Shown here one piece after another: positions 8,266-17,043 of a stretch of DNA of 64,000 bases. The position numbers and the translations under genes are program-made. This DNA is from Alcanivoracaceae bacterium (GTDB taxonomy: Bacteria > Pseudomonadota > Gammaproteobacteria > Pseudomonadales > Alcanivoracaceae). Each line of letters opens with the position of its first letter. Within the stretch, counting starts at the first letter, position 1. Under the pieces are notes generated by a model. That model saw only the letters and a program-made list of their open reading frames with translations. It was not told the origin of the DNA and searched no databases. Location of the stretch: NCBI GenBank assembly GCA_023146255.1, contig JAGLCJ010000003.1, positions 124,001 through 188,000 of the forward strand, given 5' to 3'.

Positions 8266-9687
8266 ATGAAACAGACCTGCAAGTACCATCCCGGTGAGCA
8301 GGCCACCTGGTATGACGCCGACGATGGCATCCTGTTTTGCGACACCTGTGTTGCCTCTGACGACTCCGCCGATGGCGGCCGGGCGCGTTCGTTTCTGACC
8401 AACAAGCCGCTGCAGCAGGTTGGTCGTCGCATTGCCCAGGATCCGTTCTGGGAAATCCTGTCCCACTTTATTGAATATCCGCTGGTGAAAAATGCCGGCG
8501 TGGTCATGGCGGCGGTGGCCGTGATGATGGTCGCAGTGCCAGGGGGGCTGGTGGGTGTCGGCGTCGCTTCCGCAATCGGCGTGCTGCTGGGGATCTATGG
8601 TGCTGCGGTCATTCAGCAAAGCGCAGAAGGCATGATGAAAGCGCCGGATTACCAGTCCATGCTCAAACCGGAGAGCTGGCCGGCAGGCGTCCAGCTATGG
8701 CTGGTTTTTGCCGCGGCGGGGGTGGCCAGCGGTTATGCCTACATGAGTTACGGCATGCTGCAGGGCAGTCTGATCACGCTGGGGTTGTGGTTCCTGCTGC
8801 CGGGCTTGCTGATCCAGACCTTTCTCACTGGCAACCTGCTGGTTGCCCTGCTGGCGCCACAACGTTTGCTTGCTACGCTGGTCAGCGTGAGCCTCGAGTA
8901 TCCGGCCATGGCCGGGGTGATGTTTTTCCTGCATACCGCCAGCGCCATTTTCATCAGCATCGTTTATGACCTGCTGCCGGGTTTCCTGTCCTGGCCGCTG
9001 GCGGCGATGATCGTTGGTTGGCTCTGGGTGGTGACGGCGCATCTGACCGGCTACCTGATCTGTCGTCATCAGGGCAATCTGGGTTACGAGTCGCAGCAGA
9101 TGAACGAGTCGGCACAGCGGCGTCGGCGTAGCCGGCGTCCTGAGGAAGAACGTCGTCAGGCAGTGCTGCTGCGTGAGGGCCGATTCGACAAGATCATTTC
9201 AACCTACAAGGGCAAGCTGGAGAAGCAGAAAGATTCGTTGGCATTTAACGAGCAATACGAGCGCCTGCTGGATGTGCTGGAGCGGCGCACTGAACAGCTG
9301 GAGTTTGCCGACAATTATCTCAAGGTATTGCTGAAGAATAATCACCCGACCCGAGCGATGGATCTGATGCGTCGTTGTCGGGAAATTGATCCGTCGTTCA
9401 AGCCGAACACGGTGCAGATGACCTGGGAAATGGCAAAACTTTTTACCGAGCAAGGACAGCCGAAGGTGGCGGTGAATCTGCTACTGGATATTCACAAGCG
9501 GGCACCGACCTGGCCGGGAATTGCTGAGGCTTATCTGTTTCTGGCTCGCTTGCTGGCCAACGAATTCAAGCTCGCCGCCAAGGCCGAGCAATACATCCGC
9601 TTCGTCGAAACCCGATATCGGGACATCAAGACCCGGGACATGGCGGAGCAGTGCCGGCAAGAGCTGGGGCTGCTGAAAAATGCGTAG
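8266..9687 (+). CDS. Membrane protein with B-box-like zinc site and TPR-like C-terminus
   Basis: A 473-residue protein of unknown function. The N-terminus has a zinc-binding pattern resembling a B-box (Cys5, His8-Pro, Cys25, Cys28). Next come five or six hydrophobic segments between about 75 and 270, including a long Ala/Val/Gly-rich pair. A highly basic stretch (QRRRRSRRPEEERRQ) leads into a soluble helical region of about 180 residues that looks like TPR repeats (AMDLMRRCREIDPSF; AVNLLLDIHKRAP). A GGGGGAGAG ribosome site precedes the ATG. It is convergent with the rhomboid-like gene, which also ends in a helical-repeat domain, so the two may act together. Confidence 0.75.
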   Translation: MKQTCKYHPGEQATWYDADDGILFCDTCVASDDSADGGRARSFLTNKPLQQVGRRIAQDPFWEILSHFIEYPLVKNAGVVMAAVAVMMVAVPGGLVGVGVASAIGVLLGIYGAAVIQQSAEGMMKAPDYQSMLKPESWPAGVQLWLVFAAAGVASGYAYMSYGMLQGSLITLGLWFLLPGLLIQTFLTGNLLVALLAPQRLLATLVSVSLEYPAMAGVMFFLHTASAIFISIVYDLLPGFLSWPLAAMIVGWLWVVTAHLTGYLICRHQGNLGYESQQMNESAQRRRRSRRPEEERRQAVLLREGRFDKIISTYKGKLEKQKDSLAFNEQYERLLDVLERRTEQLEFADNYLKVLLKNNHPTRAMDLMRRCREIDPSFKPNTVQMTWEMAKLFTEQGQPKVAVNLLLDIHKRAPTWPGIAEAYLFLARLLANEFKLAAKAEQYIRFVETRYRDIKTRDMAEQCRQELGLLKNA

Positions 9688-9705
9688 CAGCGGCTGCTGC
9701 TACGC
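9676..9705 (-). terminator. Rho-independent terminator of the rhomboid-like gene
   Basis: A perfect 10-bp stem (GCGTAGCAGC / GCTGCTACGC, 9682-9691 and 9696-9705) with a 4-base loop is followed on the minus strand by ATTTTT. The stop codon of the minus-strand gene lies inside the stem, and the stop of the plus-strand gene lies at its other edge. Confidence 0.8.
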
Positions 9706-11148
9706 GGTGGCTTCTTCCGTCAGTCGTGCCGCGAGCATACGCAGGTGGTTACTGCGGCCCTGATTGGTGTTCTGCAGCGCTTGCGACAGCAGCACCAGCG
9801 AGCGGGCCAGCAACGGATGACGTTCACCCTGCTTTTCGATATCGCTGGCCAGCTTGTCGGCTTCCTTGCTCTCTCCAATCCTGCTCAGGTGAGCAATCAT
9901 CTTTACCCTGATATCCAGCGCCAGCTCGTTGGTATCGGCTATGCGCTTGCAGTAGTCGCGGTAGATGGTGAGCTGCTGCTTCAGCAGTCCTTCGTCACTG
10001 ATGTCCGCGCTCAGTACCCGCCGCGCCGTTTCATGAAAGATCTCGGCATCCGGTTTCAGCTTGCGCAGCTGATACAGGCCGGTAAGCGGCAGAAACTGGG
10101 ACGGGTCCAGTTGCAGGGCTGTTTCAAACTGTCGCTCGGCATCCTGAAATGCCATGGCCGACATCGAGGCCCAGGCGGACGTCAACTGCTGACGCAGCTG
10201 TCGCTCGGCATCGTCGGTTTCTTCAGCTTGTTGTTCCGCGCCACTGACTTCTGCGCCACGGGCCAGATGAACAAGGCCGGCGCCGCTGATCAGACCAGCA
10301 AGCTGGGCCAACCAGACGTGTGGCGCTGAGCCCCCGGCGAGGGTCTCGTAGATTGGCAGAATCAGGAATAGCGGCGCCAGCACCGCCGCCGGCAGGGCAG
10401 TGCTGCGGAGTTTTTTCTGGCGTGGATCGAACCAGATAAAGTCCAGTTTGCGCAGGGCGAACAGGCCCAGATACATGCCGATTACCGCAGCAGCAAGTGG
10501 CGTGCTGCCGGTCAGTGGCTCATAGCGATGGGACAGGAAGGCAACATATATCAGGCCGCTGACAACACCACTGACAATCCAGATTGCCGCCAGCTTGCGA
10601 TGGCCAAGCTCGTTTTCGACCGGCCACAGGAACGGCAGGGCAACCAGCAGCGCGACCAGCCAGATCCACAGATTTTCATGCAGGAAGTGCCAGGTCAGAT
10701 AGGTGGAGGGTCTTGGTGCCGAGGGGTTGAGTCCTGCCTTGACGCCGGGCAGGGCGCCGGCCCGCTCGCGGAAGTTGTCGCGCATCTCGCGCCATTGCGC
10801 CATCTGCTGGTAATCCCAGTACTGATCACCGCGCAGCTGGTTTTCGGCTTCGAAGGCGGGGTCGAAGGCCATGGCGCGGAACACCGTGACCTTGTCGCCG
10901 TCAGCGCGGGCTTTTTCCAGTGTTTCGGCTTTCCTGATCTGGCCACTGATACGCAGCCACGATATGTAGTTTTCCCACTCCAGCTCGAACAGGCCGCTTT
11001 GCTGATACCAGTCAGCCATTTCCTGCTGGCGTTCGATTTCGTCGCTTTGCAGCGTCAGGTGAACCAGCAGATAGATCAGGAAAATGCCCAGCCCAACCCA
11101 GGGTACGGATTTAAGGCCGGTCGTCTCCGTTGCGGGCTTCGGTATCAT
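9700..11148 (-). CDS. Rhomboid-like membrane protein lacking the catalytic dyad
   Basis: A 482-residue protein. After one N-terminal membrane span and a soluble stretch, a rhomboid-like core (about 150-300) contains HFLHENLW, FLWPVENELGHRK and TGSTPLAAAVIGMYLGLF. Compared with active rhomboids (GxSG...H), the catalytic Ser column is Thr, the following Gly is Pro, and the last-helix His (AHLGG) reads AQLAG. It should therefore be a pseudoprotease. The C-terminal 170 residues form TPR-like helices (QDAERQFETALQLDPSQF). The gene overlaps ybeX by 38 bases and has its own terminator, so it is the last gene of the ybe operon here. Confidence 0.75.
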   Translation of the reverse strand: MIPKPATETTGLKSVPWVGLGIFLIYLLVHLTLQSDEIERQQEMADWYQQSGLFELEWENYISWLRISGQIRKAETLEKARADGDKVTVFRAMAFDPAFEAENQLRGDQYWDYQQMAQWREMRDNFRERAGALPGVKAGLNPSAPRPSTYLTWHFLHENLWIWLVALLVALPFLWPVENELGHRKLAAIWIVSGVVSGLIYVAFLSHRYEPLTGSTPLAAAVIGMYLGLFALRKLDFIWFDPRQKKLRSTALPAAVLAPLFLILPIYETLAGGSAPHVWLAQLAGLISGAGLVHLARGAEVSGAEQQAEETDDAERQLRQQLTSAWASMSAMAFQDAERQFETALQLDPSQFLPLTGLYQLRKLKPDAEIFHETARRVLSADISDEGLLKQQLTIYRDYCKRIADTNELALDIRVKMIAHLSRIGESKEADKLASDIEKQGERHPLLARSLVLLSQALQNTNQGRSNHLRMLAARLTEEATA

Positions 11149-11998
11149 TGGCGCTCCCCACTGGCGTCACGTGCAACAGTCTTATTGTTCTGCTATCGGC
11201 GCTCAGCACGGTGAAGCGGAATCCACCGAATTCCACCGACTCGTCCCTGGCGGGCAGTCGGCCGAACTGCTGCAGTACCAGTCCGCCGATGGTATCGAAC
11301 TCTTCTTCGCTGAGCTTGCTGTCAAAGTGTTCGTTGAAATCCTCAACCGGCATCAGGGCCTTGATGGTGTATTCGCCATCGCCCAGTTCCTTGATCAGGT
11401 AATCATCTTCGTCGATATCGTGCTCGTCCTCAATCTCGCCGACGATCTGCTCGAGCACGTCCTCGATGGTGACCAGTCCGGCCACGCCGCCATATTCATT
11501 GACGACGATGGCCATATGGTTGCGACTGATACGGAAATCGCGCAGAAGCGAATCGAGTCGCTTCGATTCCGGGATAATCAGTGCCTGACGCAGGTGATCC
11601 TTGATGCTGAAGCGATCCATTCTGGCCGGATCAACGATCAGTGCCAGCAGGTCCTTGGCCAGCAGGATGCCGATTACCTCATCCGGGTCGTCACCCAGCA
11701 CCGGGAAGCGCGAGTGCGCCGATTCGATGATGGATGGCAGAAATTCACGCGGGTGGCTGGCGGCGCGAATGGCGACCATCTGGGTGCGCGGGATCATCAC
11801 ATCGCGGACCTTCATGTCCGCCATTTCCAGAGCGCCTTCAACAATCCCCAGCGTTTCGCTGTCGATGACTTCGCGATCCCGGGCCGAGCGCATCAGCTCG
11901 ACCAGATCCTCCCGGCTGGTCGGCGAGTTGCCGAAGAACTGGGAAATCCGGTCAAGCCAACTTCGACCGGGGCTACTGTCGGAAACTTCTTCCGGCAT
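11111..11998 (-). CDS. ybeX: CorC/YbeX family CBS-domain protein
   Basis: A 295-residue cytoplasmic protein with two CBS motifs (about 70-195; MIPRTQMVAI, FPVLGDDPDEVIGILLAKDLL, VVNEYGGVAGLVTIEDVLEQIVGE) and a C-terminal CorC/HlyC domain (about 215-285). The family is linked to magnesium/cobalt resistance and, next to ybeY, to ribosome metabolism. It lies 15 bases after ybeY in the conserved miaB-ybeZ-ybeY-ybeX order. The C-terminal coding region overlaps the following rhomboid-like gene. Confidence 0.93.
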   Translation of the reverse strand: MPEEVSDSSPGRSWLDRISQFFGNSPTSREDLVELMRSARDREVIDSETLGIVEGALEMADMKVRDVMIPRTQMVAIRAASHPREFLPSIIESAHSRFPVLGDDPDEVIGILLAKDLLALIVDPARMDRFSIKDHLRQALIIPESKRLDSLLRDFRISRNHMAIVVNEYGGVAGLVTIEDVLEQIVGEIEDEHDIDEDDYLIKELGDGEYTIKALMPVEDFNEHFDSKLSEEEFDTIGGLVLQQFGRLPARDESVEFGGFRFTVLSADSRTIRLLHVTPVGSANDTEARNGDDRP

Positions 11999-12013
11999 GA
12001 CAACTCCTGTTAT

Positions 12014-12508
12014 TCAGACAGTTTCAGTGAAATAGGGATTGGGATAGCCGAGCTCGGCAAGGGCCCGGATTTCCAGAGCTTCCATGATCTCGGCGCCGGC
12101 ATCCTCGACGTGATCATGGCCAAGCAGGTGCAGAACGCCGTGGATCACCATGTGGGCCCAGTGGGCCTCCACCGCCTTGCCTTGGTCCTTCGCCTCGCGC
12201 TCTACCACCGGTGCACAGATGGCGATGTCACCGATAATGCCTTCGCCGAGCTCGACGCGCATCTCCTCCGGCATGCCTTCCGGCAGTTCGAAAGGAAAGG
12301 ACAGTACATTCGTGGGGTAATCCTTGCCCCGATAGTCATGGTTCAGGGCCCGGCTTTCCGCTTCATCGACAATGCGGATGGCAATTTCACCGGCCGCGCC
12401 GCCGGCAAGCCGGGCGGCGCTCTCAGCCCAGCGTTGAACCTGCTCCTGCACCGGTAAACCCGCCGGTGGCAGGTCGCTTTGCAGCTCAACGACCGGTATT
12501 GGTGTCAT
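12014..12508 (-). CDS. ybeY: Endoribonuclease YbeY
   Basis: YbeY is a zinc endoribonuclease for 16S rRNA 3' maturation and 70S quality control. The metal motif HGVLHLLGHDH is intact near the C-terminus, and the RALNHDYRGKDYPTNVLSFP segment is characteristic. The ATG at 12508 gives the typical 164-residue protein starting MTPIPVVE and overlaps the ybeZ end by 23 bases; a longer open frame upstream to 12577 lies inside ybeZ and is not conserved-looking. Confidence 0.95.
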   Translation of the reverse strand: MTPIPVVELQSDLPPAGLPVQEQVQRWAESAARLAGGAAGEIAIRIVDEAESRALNHDYRGKDYPTNVLSFPFELPEGMPEEMRVELGEGIIGDIAICAPVVEREAKDQGKAVEAHWAHMVIHGVLHLLGHDHVEDAGAEIMEALEIRALAELGYPNPYFTETV

Positions 12509-13466
12509 GTTCGTGGCGCTCATAGGCCTCAACAATACGCTGCACCAGCGGATGGCGGACCACGTCGCGGCTGTCAAAACGGGTCACGCCGATGTCCTTT
12601 TCGCCGTCCAGCACCGTCAATGCATGATTCAGGCCGGATTTGATGTGCTTGGGCAAATCCACCTGGGTCATGTCGCCGGTGATGACTGCCCGTGAGCCAA
12701 AACCGATCCGGGTCAGGAACATCTTCATTTGCTCCGGGGTGGTGTTCTGGCTTTCATCGAGAATGACAAAGCTGCCGTTCAGGGTGCGGCCACGCATATA
12801 CGCCAGTGGCGCCACCTCGATGACATTACGCTCCATCAGCTTGGCGACCTTGTCGAAACCGACCATTTCATACAGGGCATCGTACAGAGGGCGCAGGTAC
12901 GGGTCGATTTTCTCGGCCAGATCGCCGGGCAGGAAGCCGAGCTTCTCGCCTGCTTCTACCGCCGGACGCACCAGCATGATGCGCTGGATTTCATTTTTTT
13001 CCAGCGCTTCCACCGCGCAGGCCACCGCCAGCCAGGTTTTGCCGGTGCCGGCCGGGCCGACGCCGAAGTTGATGTCGTGGCGGCGAATCTTGCGGACATA
13101 TTCACGCTGGTGCTCGCCGCGCGGCTTGAGCTTGGCGCGCTGGGTGCGAATGACGACTTCGTCCTGCGGGAAATCGACGGTGTTGTCCTCGGCGCCGGAC
13201 TCCTGCAGGTGCAGGTGCACGGTTTCCGGGGTCAGGTCGCCGCCGCCGACGGTCTGCTCATAAAGCCGGCGCAGGACCTGCTGGCCAATCCGTAGCGCCG
13301 GCTCCTCGCCGCTTAACCGGAACTCGTTGCCACGGTTACTGATGTCGATGCCGAGACGGCCGGAGATATGCTTGATGTGCTCGTCAAGACGGCCACAGAG
13401 GCTGGCCAGACGACGCGAGTCATAGGGTTCAAGGCTGACGGTGCGGGTTGCGGATTGAGTCTTCAA
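12486..13466 (-). CDS. ybeZ: PhoH-like ATPase YbeZ
   Basis: A 326-residue PhoH-family P-loop ATPase with Walker A GPAGTGKTW and Walker B FVILDESQN. It sits between miaB and ybeY, the standard place of YbeZ, which cooperates with YbeY in rRNA processing. It is distinct from the PIN-PhoH fusion at 20510-22009. An 86-base gap separates it from miaB. Confidence 0.95.
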   Translation of the reverse strand: MKTQSATRTVSLEPYDSRRLASLCGRLDEHIKHISGRLGIDISNRGNEFRLSGEEPALRIGQQVLRRLYEQTVGGGDLTPETVHLHLQESGAEDNTVDFPQDEVVIRTQRAKLKPRGEHQREYVRKIRRHDINFGVGPAGTGKTWLAVACAVEALEKNEIQRIMLVRPAVEAGEKLGFLPGDLAEKIDPYLRPLYDALYEMVGFDKVAKLMERNVIEVAPLAYMRGRTLNGSFVILDESQNTTPEQMKMFLTRIGFGSRAVITGDMTQVDLPKHIKSGLNHALTVLDGEKDIGVTRFDSRDVVRHPLVQRIVEAYERHEHDTNTGR

Positions 13467-13552
13467 GCGGTGTCTTGGGCCCCTTGGGCGGCAATGATGA
13501 TTTCAGGATAACGCTATCCCGACGGCTGGCAAAACCATACCGCCGGATGGTG

Positions 13553-14920
13553 TCAGACAAGCGCCGAGTGGGCCAGCGGCCGGCGGTCGTCGGCCAGCAC
13601 CACATCGGTGCCACGCAGCGAGTTGGGCAGGGCGTCGCTGATGGTCAGTTCGACAAAATGGCCGATCCAGTCATCCGGGGCACGGAAGTTGACCACCCGG
13701 TTGTTTTCGGTGCGGCCCTTGAGCTCGCCCGGGTCCTTTCTGGACACCCCGTCCACCAGCACCCGCTGGCGGCTGCCGACCATGCGCCGGCTGATTTCCT
13801 GGGCATTTTGCAGGATGCGTTGCTGGAGCAGGGCAAGACGCTGCTTCTTGACGTCCATCGACACGTCGTCCGGCAGGTCCGCCGCCGGCGTGCCGGGACG
13901 GGCGCTGTAGATAAAGCTGAACGAGGTGTCGAAGCCGATATCGGCAATCAGGTTCATGGTCGCTTCGAAGTCGGCGTCGGTTTCGCCGGGGAAACCGATA
14001 ATAAAGTCCGAGCTGAACGAGATATCCGGGCGAATTTTCTTCAGCCGGCGCAGCTTGGACTTGTACTCCAGCGCGGTGTGATTGCGCTTCATCATCGCCA
14101 GAATGCGGTCGGAACCGGATTGCACCGGCAGATGCAGATGACTGACCAGCTCCGGGACTTCCTCGTATACCGCAATCAGGCTGTCGGAGAACTCCACCGG
14201 ATGACTGGTGGTGTAGCGGATCCGGCCGATGCCGTCGATCTTGCTGATCAGCACGATCAGCTCCGCCAGATCACAGATGCCGCCTTCGCCATCGTCGCCA
14301 CGGTAGGCGTTGACGTTCTGGCCGAGCAGATTGACTTCACGCACGCCGAGACCGGCGAGATGACGGACTTCTGCCAGCACATCGGCCAGCGGCCGGCTGA
14401 CTTCCTCGCCACGGGTATAGGGCACCACGCAGAAGGTGCAGTACTTCGAGCAGCCTTCCATGATCGAGACAAAGGCGGTGGGGCCGTCCACGGACGGCTC
14501 CGGCAGCGAATCGAACTTCTCGATTTCCGGGAAGCTGACATCAATGGCAAAGCCCTTGTCCGAGCGCGCCTCATTGATCAGGTTGGGCAGCCGGTGCAGG
14601 GTCTGCGGGCCGAATACCACATCGACATAGGGCGCTCGCTCGCGGATCGCTTCGCCTTCCTGGGAGGCAACGCAGCCGCCAACGCCGATAATCAGGTCCG
14701 GCTTCTTGGCCTTCAGCTGCTTCCAGCGGCCCAGCTCGCTGAATACCTTCTCCTGCGCCTTCTCGCGGATCGAGCAGGTGTTCAGCAGTAGCACGTCCGC
14801 GTCTTCCGCCCGGTCAGTCAGTTCGAGGCCATGGCTGGCGTCCAGCAGGTCGGCCATGCGCGACGAGTCGTACTCGTTCATCTGGCAACCATGGGTCTGG
14901 ATGTACAGTTTCTGGACCAT
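13553..14920 (-). CDS. miaB: tRNA-2-methylthio-N6-dimethylallyladenosine synthase
   Basis: MiaB is a radical-SAM methylthiotransferase acting on i6A37 of tRNAs. The N-terminal UPF0004 domain starts at THGCQMNEYDS and carries the auxiliary cluster Cys residues (GCQMN, LNTCSIR, GGCVA). The radical-SAM CxxxCxxC is GCSKYCTFCVVP, and a TRAM domain closes the protein (RVLVDG... GRTENNRVV). I chose the ATG at 14920 giving MVQKLYIQTHG; a TTG at 14950 would only add ten non-conserved residues. Length 455, as usual. Confidence 0.97.
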   Translation of the reverse strand: MVQKLYIQTHGCQMNEYDSSRMADLLDASHGLELTDRAEDADVLLLNTCSIREKAQEKVFSELGRWKQLKAKKPDLIIGVGGCVASQEGEAIRERAPYVDVVFGPQTLHRLPNLINEARSDKGFAIDVSFPEIEKFDSLPEPSVDGPTAFVSIMEGCSKYCTFCVVPYTRGEEVSRPLADVLAEVRHLAGLGVREVNLLGQNVNAYRGDDGEGGICDLAELIVLISKIDGIGRIRYTTSHPVEFSDSLIAVYEEVPELVSHLHLPVQSGSDRILAMMKRNHTALEYKSKLRRLKKIRPDISFSSDFIIGFPGETDADFEATMNLIADIGFDTSFSFIYSARPGTPAADLPDDVSMDVKKQRLALLQQRILQNAQEISRRMVGSRQRVLVDGVSRKDPGELKGRTENNRVVNFRAPDDWIGHFVELTISDALPNSLRGTDVVLADDRRPLAHSALV

Positions 14921-15002
14921 GTGGGAACCGGCCTGCGAAGGCTTTGACAAAAGGGGCCGGGATTATACCCTGTGGCCCCCGTTTAGCGAACCGGAGAGAC
15001 CG

Positions 15003-15584
15003 ATGAAAGCGACCGTCTGGCGCCCCCTGCTTGCCCTGCTGTTGATGCTGGGGCTGGCGGCCTGCTCGGAACCGAAGCCTGAGTTGCCGGTAAACACCCG
15101 GTTGGGCGGTGATTTTGTCCTGATGGACCAGAACGGCCTGATGTTCAATGCCGAGGACCTGTACGGCAAACTCAGCCTGATGTTCTTCGGCTTCACCCAT
15201 TGCCCGGATATCTGCCCGGCAACCCTGGCGCGCACGGTGGGTGCCTGGAAAAACCTGTCCGAGTCCGAGCGCGAGCAGGTCAATGTGGTGTTTGTCACCT
15301 TTGATCCGGTGCGAGATACGCCGGAGCACCTGAAGGAATATCTGAAATTCTTTGACCCGTCGGTGATCGGCCTGACCGGCAGTGTCGATGATATTGCCGA
15401 TATGGCCCGGCGCTACGGCGTGGTCTACCTGCAGGAAACGGCAGAGCCTGGCGCCGAGCAGGAGTACATGTTCTCGCACAGTGATTTCGTTTATTTGCTC
15501 GACCAGCAGGGTCGGGTGCGCAAATTGTTCAAATCCGACTTCAACACCGAGGAGCTGATCGCCGATGTCCGTAGCCTGCTTTAG
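15003..15584 (+). CDS. SCO1/SenC family copper chaperone lipoprotein
   Basis: SCO proteins deliver copper to, or reduce the Cys of, the CuA centre of cytochrome oxidase. This 193-residue protein has a lipobox (GLAAC) for membrane anchoring and a thioredoxin fold with the copper site CPDIC (CxxxC) and the distal His in FSHSDFVYL. A GGAGAG ribosome site precedes ATG 15003. It overlaps the following PCu(A)C gene by 20 bases, so the two copper carriers are coupled. Confidence 0.93.
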   Translation: MKATVWRPLLALLLMLGLAACSEPKPELPVNTRLGGDFVLMDQNGLMFNAEDLYGKLSLMFFGFTHCPDICPATLARTVGAWKNLSESEREQVNVVFVTFDPVRDTPEHLKEYLKFFDPSVIGLTGSVDDIADMARRYGVVYLQETAEPGAEQEYMFSHSDFVYLLDQQGRVRKLFKSDFNTEELIADVRSLL

Positions 15585-15993
15585 AAGATGCCTTGTCATC
15601 GTTGCATTGATTGTTGCACCAGCGACCTACGCCGAGTTGGTAATAGAGGATGCCTGGGTGCGAGCTGTGCCACCGAACTCAAGCTCCACGGCTGCGTATT
15701 TTACCGTGCGCAATAGTGGCGATCAGGAACAGGTGATTGTTCGCGCCAGTGCCAGCGTCGCCGGCGCCGCGGAAATCCATGACTGGATAGAAACCGATGG
15801 CCGCAAGAAAATGGTGCGCCAGCATCAGGTGCCGGTGCCCGCCGGTGCGAAAGTGGTGCTGCAAACCGGGGGGCTGCACATGATGCTGTTCCGGCTCGAT
15901 CCGGTACCGGCGGCCGGTGAGCTTGTCCGTGTGTGTGTCGGCGTGGCGGATCAGCCGGATGTCTGCGTCGATGCCATCGTGAAAATGCCCTGA
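15565..15993 (+). CDS. PCu(A)C family periplasmic copper chaperone
   Basis: A 142-residue exported protein (signal peptide about 1-23, ending TYA). The Cu(I) site H-x10-M-x21-H-x-M of this family is seen as EIHDW...KKM...GGLHMM. PCu(A)C passes copper with SCO to the oxidase CuA site. Overlap with the SCO gene supports a joint role in aa3 oxidase assembly; the oxidase itself is encoded 23 kb away at 38752-43111. Confidence 0.93.
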   Translation: MSVACFRRCLVIVALIVAPATYAELVIEDAWVRAVPPNSSSTAAYFTVRNSGDQEQVIVRASASVAGAAEIHDWIETDGRKKMVRQHQVPVPAGAKVVLQTGGLHMMLFRLDPVPAAGELVRVCVGVADQPDVCVDAIVKMP

Positions 15994-15998
15994 GCCTG

Positions 15999-16946
15999 AT
16001 GATGATGTGGCGTCGCGGATGCTGGCTGGTTCTGCTGGCGGTGCTGTCATCGGCGTCGCTTGCCAGCTGCCCGGTGCCGGAGCAGATCAGGCCGGTACCG
16101 GCGGCAACTGAGCAGGAAATCAGTGTTGCCAGCCAGAATCTGTGGCGTCTGACCGAAAAGGAAATGGGCCGTTCGCAGCGGCGGAAACGTCTTGCCGCCT
16201 GGTCGCGGCATATCCGCGATGTGTTGCAATCCCCGCATATTCTGGTGGTGCAGGAAGTCGATACGCTGTCCATGCTGGAGGCGCTTGCCGCGCAGGTCCG
16301 TAACGATGGCGGTCCTCGTTACCAGCCGCTGTTGTTTGATGGCAATGATCAATCCGGTATAGACGTGGCCATGCTGTATCGGGCGCCGATCAGAGTCGGA
16401 GAGGTGCAGGCATTATTTTCAACCGAGCAGCAAAGCAGCTCCTGGTTATTCAGTCGGCCACCTCTGCATGTTGAAATTCTGGAGCCCTTTCGGTTTGAAC
16501 TGCTGGCACTGCATTTGCGCAGCGGCCATGGCCTGAATGACACGGCTGAACAGGGCCGGGTTCGGGAAAAACGTCGGGCTCAGGCGCAGCGGATTCGTGA
16601 CTGGTCATTGTCGCGGCTGGCGCAGGGAAAAGGATTAATGTTGATCGGTGATTTCAACAGCGCTGCCGGAGATGATCTGTATGCGGAGCCGCTGGCGATA
16701 CTGGATCAGCCGCCATTAGTTTCGGCCTGGCAATCGATCTCGCTGGAGCAGCGGTTCTCCTATATCTATCGTTGTCGCCGCCAGGCGATAGATCACATTC
16801 TGTTGTCGCCTGCGTTGCGGGCACGCATGTTGCGTGCAGAGGTCAGTCGTGGCAATGCCGGTCGTTACCGTACATTGAATGGCGCCCAGGGGGCTGGCGA
16901 AGTGGTGTCGGATCACGATGCGGTGCTGGTGTATCTGAGGCGCTGA
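15999..16946 (+). CDS. Secreted endonuclease/exonuclease/phosphatase-fold protein
   Basis: A 315-residue protein with a signal peptide (WLVLLAVLSSASLASC; a lipoprotein-like Cys follows) and the EEP (DNase I-like) fold. Visible catalytic segments are ASQNLWR, VVQEVD, LHLRSGHG, IGDFNSAAGDD and VSDHDAV. The substrate may be extracellular DNA, a phospholipid or a phosphoester. Three consecutive ATGs (15999, 16002, 16005) can start it. It follows the copper-chaperone pair by 5 bases and is probably cotranscribed, an association without an obvious functional reason. Confidence 0.85.
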   Translation: MMMWRRGCWLVLLAVLSSASLASCPVPEQIRPVPAATEQEISVASQNLWRLTEKEMGRSQRRKRLAAWSRHIRDVLQSPHILVVQEVDTLSMLEALAAQVRNDGGPRYQPLLFDGNDQSGIDVAMLYRAPIRVGEVQALFSTEQQSSSWLFSRPPLHVEILEPFRFELLALHLRSGHGLNDTAEQGRVREKRRAQAQRIRDWSLSRLAQGKGLMLIGDFNSAAGDDLYAEPLAILDQPPLVSAWQSISLEQRFSYIYRCRRQAIDHILLSPALRARMLRAEVSRGNAGRYRTLNGAQGAGEVVSDHDAVLVYLRR

Positions 16947-17002
16947 AAGAAAATGTCCGGCGCGGCGGAGGAGATGATCGGAAAACTTTTTGCCGCGCCG
17001 GC

Positions 17003-17021
17003 AAAGGCCCCCGAAGGGGCC
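17003..17021 (-). terminator. Rho-independent terminator, TorF gene
   Basis: GGCCCC-CGAA-GGGGCC (17006-17021) forms a 6-bp GC stem whose minus-strand loop is UUCG, followed by TTTGCC. It lies 22 bases beyond the stop of the minus-strand OMP gene. The T tract is short. Confidence 0.6.
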
Positions 17022-17043
17022 GTGCGGGAGGATCAAATCAACA

